The notes under the pieces were generated by a model. It was not told the origin of the DNA and searched no databases. It saw nothing but the letters and a program-made list of their open reading frames with translations. A stretch of 36,397 bases of DNA from contig NZ_JACARE010000047.1 in the NCBI RefSeq assembly GCF_013386765.1, positions 1 through 36,397 of the forward strand, given 5' to 3'. This document shows, piece after piece, positions 32,601-36,397 of the stretch (its first letter is position 1; every line of letters starts with the position of its first letter). The translations under genes were made by a program, and so were the position numbers. This DNA is from Pseudomonas yamanorum (lineage in GTDB: Bacteria > Pseudomonadota > Gammaproteobacteria > Pseudomonadales > Pseudomonadaceae).

Positions 32601-32681
32601 TCGCGGGCAAGCCCGGCTCCCACAGTTGACCGGGTTGTTCTGAAGCACCCGGTCCAATGTGGGAGTCGGGCTTGCCCGCGA
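32601..32681. repeat. REPIN (GGGCTTGCCCGC family) between mksB and letB
   Basis: TCGCGGGCAAGCCCGGCTCC with CACA (32601-32624) is inverted at 32658-32681 with one mismatch region. Inside, GACCGGGT (32628-32635) and ACCCGGTC (32647-32654) extend the cruciform. This is a complete REPIN-type pair in the convergent gap. Confidence 0.88.
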
Positions 32682-32696
32682 TAGCCGCGCCTCGGC

Positions 32697-35000
32697 CTAT
32701 TTGCCGAGTGGGATTTTAGGTGCCCAGGTCAGCCATTCGTCTTCGAACTTGTCGAACAGCGGGAAGGTTTGTTGGGGCCGAGCGGCGTTACCCATGCGCT
32801 CGCCGTCTGGCGTCGCAAAGGCGATACCGCCGGCGACCAAGGTCTCCAGGGATTCGGTGCGCACCGTCGCACCCTTGAACAGGCCGAAGTCGAGACCAAA
32901 ACCGCTGGTGTTCCAGAAGCGGCTGCCACTGCGCACCAGTGGCGCGTACTTGGGCTCGATCAGGATGTGGATCAGTACGCGATCGGCGGTCTGGCCCAGC
33001 TCGTAGCCGGTGACTTTGCCTACGGTGACTTCGCGGTAAGTGACCGGAACGCCTTCCTTCAACGAGCCACGGCGCGCAGCGCTGAGTACCAGGTTCAGGC
33101 CTTCCTCCTGATGAACGGCCTCTGGCGGCTTGTCCAACGCAACGAAGCTCTTCTGTGGGCCGATGTTTTTGGCCGCAGGCTGCACTTCGATGTACTGACC
33201 TGTGACCAGGGTTTCCAGGTTCGACGTTTTCATCAACCCGAGTTCAGGCTTGACCACCCAGAACTGACTCCCGGCCCGGGCGATTCGATCTGCCACTTGG
33301 GTGATGCGCGCGCTGAGCAGCACCGATTGCATGTCGGCACTCAGGTCGACACTTTCGATCTTGCCTACGTCCAAGCCTTTGAAGCGCACTGGCGTGCCAG
33401 GGCGCAGGCCATCGGCGCGGTCTACCTTGATGGTCACGAGCGTACCGTGCTGGTTGGCGGCTTCGCGATCCGGGAACAAGCGGAACCGTGGAATGCGCTT
33501 TTTCAGCGGCACATTCTGCTCCGGGGTTTCGAAGGCGATACCACCTGCCATCAGGCTGGCCAGGGATTCGCTTTTCACCTGGATACCGCCAGTCAGGCCA
33601 CCGGTCAGGGTCACACCGCTGGCATTCCAGAATCGCGTCGAGCCATTGACCAGTCCTTCGTATTCCTTCTCGATGTGGACGCCGATCACCAGTTGTTTGT
33701 TCTTGCGCGAGAACTGGTAGCTCTGCACGGAGCCGACCTTGACCTGCTTATAGAGGATCGGGCTGCCGACATCCAGGGAACCGAGGTTGTCGGTGAAGAG
33801 CACCATGTGCAGGCCGGGGGAGCGCAGGTCCAGCGGCGGCGCCTTGGCCCGGGCGACGTACTCCCGTTGTGGCGCGCTGCCTTTGTCGCCGGGACGGATC
33901 GCGATGTAGTTACCTTTGACCAACGCTTCCAGCCCGGTGATGCCGGCCAGGGAGATGGACGGCTTGACCACCCAGAATTGGGTGTCCTGGACCAGGTAGT
34001 CTTCGGCCAGTGGATCGAGGGTCAGCTCGGCATTGGCACTGGAAAGGTCCGGGTCGATCTTCAGGGTTTTCAGGCTGCCGACCTGGATGCCTTTGTACAT
34101 CACCGGCGTACGGCCCGCCTGGAGGCCTTCGAAGTCGGTGAGTTTGACCTTGACCTTGATGCCAGCGGCGGCGGCGTCGAAGTCTTCGTACAGGCGGAAC
34201 GGCAGGCTTGGATCCGTTGGCGGGCTGTCCTTGCGGTTCTCTGGCGTGGCGAAGGCAATACCGCCGGCAACGATGCTGGCCAGGGATTCGCTGCGCACTT
34301 TTACGCCGGAGAGGTTGGCGTCGATGCTAATGCCGCTGGCGTTCCAGAAACGCGTGTGTTTGCGCACCAGGCTGGCGTAGGTCGGTTCGATGTAGACCTT
34401 GATTTCAACGGTGGTCTGGTCTTCGGAGAGCAGGTAGCTTTTCACCTGGCCGACCTGGATCTGCTTGTAGAACACCGGGCTTCCACGGTTCAGCGAGCCG
34501 AGGCGATCAGCTTTGATCGTCAGGTGCAGGCCGGGTTTGGCGTCGGATAACGGGGGTTCTTCGGACAGGGCCTTGAACTTGCGCGTCGGCTCACCATCGC
34601 CCGGGCTGGCGGCGATGTAGTTACCCGAAACCAGGGTTTCCAGGCCAGTGATCCCGGCCAGGCTGACACTCGGCTTTACCAGCCAGAAGCGGGTGTTGGT
34701 CTTGAGGTATTGCTCCACGTCCTTGTTCATCTCGATGGTGGCAATCACCCCGCGATTGTTACCTTCGTCATCCAGGGCGAGGGTTTTGACCTTGCCCACG
34801 GGCATGCCTTTGTAGACCACTTCGGTCTTGTTGGCCTGGATGCCTTCGCCGCTTTCAAAGCGAACCTGAATCTCGATACCTTGCTGGTTGTAGGCACGCC
34901 ACCCCAACCAGCCGCCAATGATGAGGGCAATCAGGGGCAGTACCCAAATGGCCGACCAGTTGGAAGCAGGGCGGGTTTTAGCCTTAGGCAAATCACTCAT
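32697..35000 (-). CDS. letB: LetB/PqiB-like protein with six MCE domains (lipid transport)
   Basis: This 767-residue protein has one N-terminal transmembrane helix (about residues 17-36) and then six MCE-type repeats, starting near residues 41, 158, 280, 397, 520 and 633. Each shows the pattern hydrophobic strand, G-L or GSL, then PV.YKG..VG.V (for example TEVVYKGMPVGKVKTL and TPVRFKGLDVGKIESV). MCE proteins stack as hexameric rings that form a tunnel for phospholipids between inner and outer membranes. E. coli PqiB has three MCE domains and LetB (YebT) seven. Six domains, and no PqiC lipoprotein gene nearby, place this closer to LetB. It overlaps the upstream LetA-like gene by eight bases. 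Confidence 0.88.
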   Translation of the reverse strand: MSDLPKAKTRPASNWSAIWVLPLIALIIGGWLGWRAYNQQGIEIQVRFESGEGIQANKTEVVYKGMPVGKVKTLALDDEGNNRGVIATIEMNKDVEQYLKTNTRFWLVKPSVSLAGITGLETLVSGNYIAASPGDGEPTRKFKALSEEPPLSDAKPGLHLTIKADRLGSLNRGSPVFYKQIQVGQVKSYLLSEDQTTVEIKVYIEPTYASLVRKHTRFWNASGISIDANLSGVKVRSESLASIVAGGIAFATPENRKDSPPTDPSLPFRLYEDFDAAAAGIKVKVKLTDFEGLQAGRTPVMYKGIQVGSLKTLKIDPDLSSANAELTLDPLAEDYLVQDTQFWVVKPSISLAGITGLEALVKGNYIAIRPGDKGSAPQREYVARAKAPPLDLRSPGLHMVLFTDNLGSLDVGSPILYKQVKVGSVQSYQFSRKNKQLVIGVHIEKEYEGLVNGSTRFWNASGVTLTGGLTGGIQVKSESLASLMAGGIAFETPEQNVPLKKRIPRFRLFPDREAANQHGTLVTIKVDRADGLRPGTPVRFKGLDVGKIESVDLSADMQSVLLSARITQVADRIARAGSQFWVVKPELGLMKTSNLETLVTGQYIEVQPAAKNIGPQKSFVALDKPPEAVHQEEGLNLVLSAARRGSLKEGVPVTYREVTVGKVTGYELGQTADRVLIHILIEPKYAPLVRSGSRFWNTSGFGLDFGLFKGATVRTESLETLVAGGIAFATPDGERMGNAARPQQTFPLFDKFEDEWLTWAPKIPLGK

Positions 35001-35616
35001 GGTCGTCGTCCGACTCCGTGTTATCCCAAATCAGTCGGGGATCAAAAGTTACTGCGGCAAGCATCGTCAAGATCACCACACTGGCGAACGCCACGGCACC
35101 GAGATTGGCCTCGACACTGGCAAGTCGCCCAAAATTTACGACCGCCACCAGGATGGCGATCACGAATATATCCAGCATGGACCAGCGGCCAATGAACTCG
35201 ATAAAGCGGTACATGATAATGCGTTGTTGCGCGGAAAGTGGCTGGTGACGCTGCACCGAGAACAGCAGCAGGCCGATGCCCACCAGTTTGAAGGTGGGTA
35301 CCAGGATGCTGGCGATAAACACCACCGCCGCGATGGGATACATGCCGTGCTGCATCAACTGGATCACGCCAGACATGATGGTGCTCGGATCGCCCTGCCC
35401 CAGGGAGCTGACGGTCATGATCGGCAACAGATTGGCCGGGATGTACAAGATGGCCGCAGTGATCAGCAGCGCCCAGGTGCGCGTCAGGCTGTTCGGACGG
35501 CGAGCATGCACCAGCGCACCGCAACGGGTGCAGGTTTGCTCGTCGGTGTCCGGGTCTTGTTTGTTTAATTCATGACATTCCGTACAGATCAGAATGCCCG
35601 CATCAATCGCTCGCAT
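34993..35616 (-). CDS. LetA/PqiA-domain membrane protein, second half-size copy
   Basis: This 207-residue protein has an N-terminal zinc ribbon (C11-x2-C14 and C29-x2-C32, ICTECHEL and TCTRCGAL). Four transmembrane helices follow (from about residue 45), with the PqiA signature LYIPANLLPIMTV and, later, SMLDIFVIAILVAVVNFG. In E. coli, LetA (YebS) and PqiA carry two such domains in one chain; here the domain is a separate gene. It likely pairs with the protein of the next gene upstream to form one LetA-like unit at the base of the MCE tunnel. The ATG at 35616 is chosen because AGAGG lies six bases before it; it overlaps the end of the first copy by 14 bases. Confidence 0.85.
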   Translation of the reverse strand: MRAIDAGILICTECHELNKQDPDTDEQTCTRCGALVHARRPNSLTRTWALLITAAILYIPANLLPIMTVSSLGQGDPSTIMSGVIQLMQHGMYPIAAVVFIASILVPTFKLVGIGLLLFSVQRHQPLSAQQRIIMYRFIEFIGRWSMLDIFVIAILVAVVNFGRLASVEANLGAVAFASVVILTMLAAVTFDPRLIWDNTESDDDHE

Positions 35617-36262
35617 GAGCATCCTCTCCCGACAGCGCTTCCCAGATCTGGTGAGGCGACATCACCACCTCCAGCAACACCTGGACCATTAACAGACTCA
35701 CGAAACAGGCCAGGCCCAAGCCAACGGTGATGGAGGCCATGTCGGCCAGTTTTACGATCGCCACCAGCACGCCCATCAGGTAGACCTCGAGCATTCCCCA
35801 ATCCTTCAGGTGATGGTAGATGCGGTAGAACAGCAGGCCGTAGCTGCGGCCAATGTTCCAGCGGATGCTTAGCAACACCGCCAGTTGGCACAGGAGCTTG
35901 AGCAATGGAATGCCCATGCTGCAGAGGAACACCACCACGGCGACGCCTTGCATGCCGGTGTCGAACAGGCCGACAACGCCGGTCCATACGGTGTCCTGCG
36001 AGGACTGCCCAAGTAGATTGAGCTGCATGATGGGTAAAAAGTTCGCGGGGACGTACAACAACAGCGCGGCAAGCACTAACGCCAGGCTTCGTTCAACGAC
36101 GTTGTGGCGGTGAGCGTACAGTTCGTAGCCGCAGCGCGGGCATTGGGCCTTTTCACCGCGGACAAGCTCTGGCTTGCGCATCAGCAAGTCGCACTCATGG
36201 CATGCCACCAGTTCGTCCAGCGGTAAGTCTGACACCTCAAGGGTATCAACCGGGTCGGGCAT
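35603..36262 (-). CDS. LetA/PqiA-domain membrane protein, first half-size copy
   Basis: This 219-residue protein has a zinc ribbon (C21-x2-C24, C41-x2-C44) and four transmembrane helices with the PqiA landmarks LYVPANFLPIMQLNLLG and DWGMLEVYLMGVLVAIVKLADMA. It is the first gene of the letA-letA-letB operon, and all three genes overlap. Together the two half-size proteins equal the double-domain LetA of enterobacteria, which is thought to load or unload lipids at the inner membrane for the MCE tunnel. No promoter with clear -35 and -10 boxes could be assigned in the 135 bases upstream, and no other gene is visible there. Confidence 0.86.
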   Translation of the reverse strand: MPDPVDTLEVSDLPLDELVACHECDLLMRKPELVRGEKAQCPRCGYELYAHRHNVVERSLALVLAALLLYVPANFLPIMQLNLLGQSSQDTVWTGVVGLFDTGMQGVAVVVFLCSMGIPLLKLLCQLAVLLSIRWNIGRSYGLLFYRIYHHLKDWGMLEVYLMGVLVAIVKLADMASITVGLGLACFVSLLMVQVLLEVVMSPHQIWEALSGEDAHASD

Positions 36263-36397
36263 ATAGGGCTCGGACTCTAAAAAAGGTTAGGTGCCTATTC
36301 TAGTGTTCTGGTTCAGAAATAACTGTGCAAATTTGTCGGGGCGCGGCTGCAGATCAAGCATGGTGCAACGAGCAACTTTTCGACCGCCCAAAACAAA

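Overview
The window is a GC-rich stretch of a Pseudomonas chromosome, most likely the P. fluorescens group. The evidence is a set of typical pseudomonad genes (an OprD-family porin, a PtrA/DUF2790 pair, czcCBA, a holD-like gene beside rimI, mksFEB), the synteny rimI-holD/mksFEB known from P. aeruginosa, and three families of short REP/REPIN palindromes in the intergenic spaces. There are no rRNA or tRNA genes, no CRISPR array, and no insertion sequence that I can see. Genes are dense and no gene-free gap exceeds 300 bases.

Layout. (1) 1-2140: a flavin reductase and a soluble PAS-PAS chemoreceptor resembling BdlA. (2) 2248-14197: a metal-response block. It holds a DUF2790 exported small protein divergent from an OprD-family porin, a PtrA-like exported peptide, a CzcR/CzcS-type two-component system, the czcC-czcB-czcA efflux operon, a second CzcR-type regulator with no kinase next to it, and a CzcD cation diffusion facilitator. 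The parts fit one job: sense periplasmic Zn/Cd/Co (or Cu), pump the metal out in two steps (CzcD to the periplasm, CzcCBA to the outside) and adjust outer-membrane permeability. (3) 14415-20440: three transporters (GntP-type, an MHS-type MFS symporter and an AtoE-type short-chain fatty acid carrier), interrupted by a lower-GC toxin-antitoxin islet (DUF4411 PIN-like toxin with an XRE/ImmA-IrrE protein). (4) 20464-21095: a second toxin-antitoxin pair (HepT/MntA type). (5) 21254-26140: a Tat-exported AcpA-type phosphoesterase, a secreted cysteine-containing protein of unknown function, a bacterial SET-domain protein whose stop codon overlaps that of a convergent beta-carbonic anhydrase gene, and a very acidic, probably disordered protein. 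(6) 26311-32511: rimI with the psi-like holD gene, divergent from the mksF-mksE-mksB condensin operon. (7) 32697-36262: a LetA/LetB-like lipid transport operon with two half-size LetA (PqiA-domain) proteins and a six-MCE-domain LetB-like protein.

Most of the content is recognisable core or near-core Pseudomonas biology. The least explained items are the secreted protein at 23077-24246, the SET-domain gene with its antisense overlap and the perfect 16-bp dyad upstream of it, the orphan CzcR paralogue, the DUF4411 toxin islet, and the link between a porin, DUF2790/PtrA-like peptides and Czc efflux. All family assignments come from reading motifs and gene order; no database search was run.
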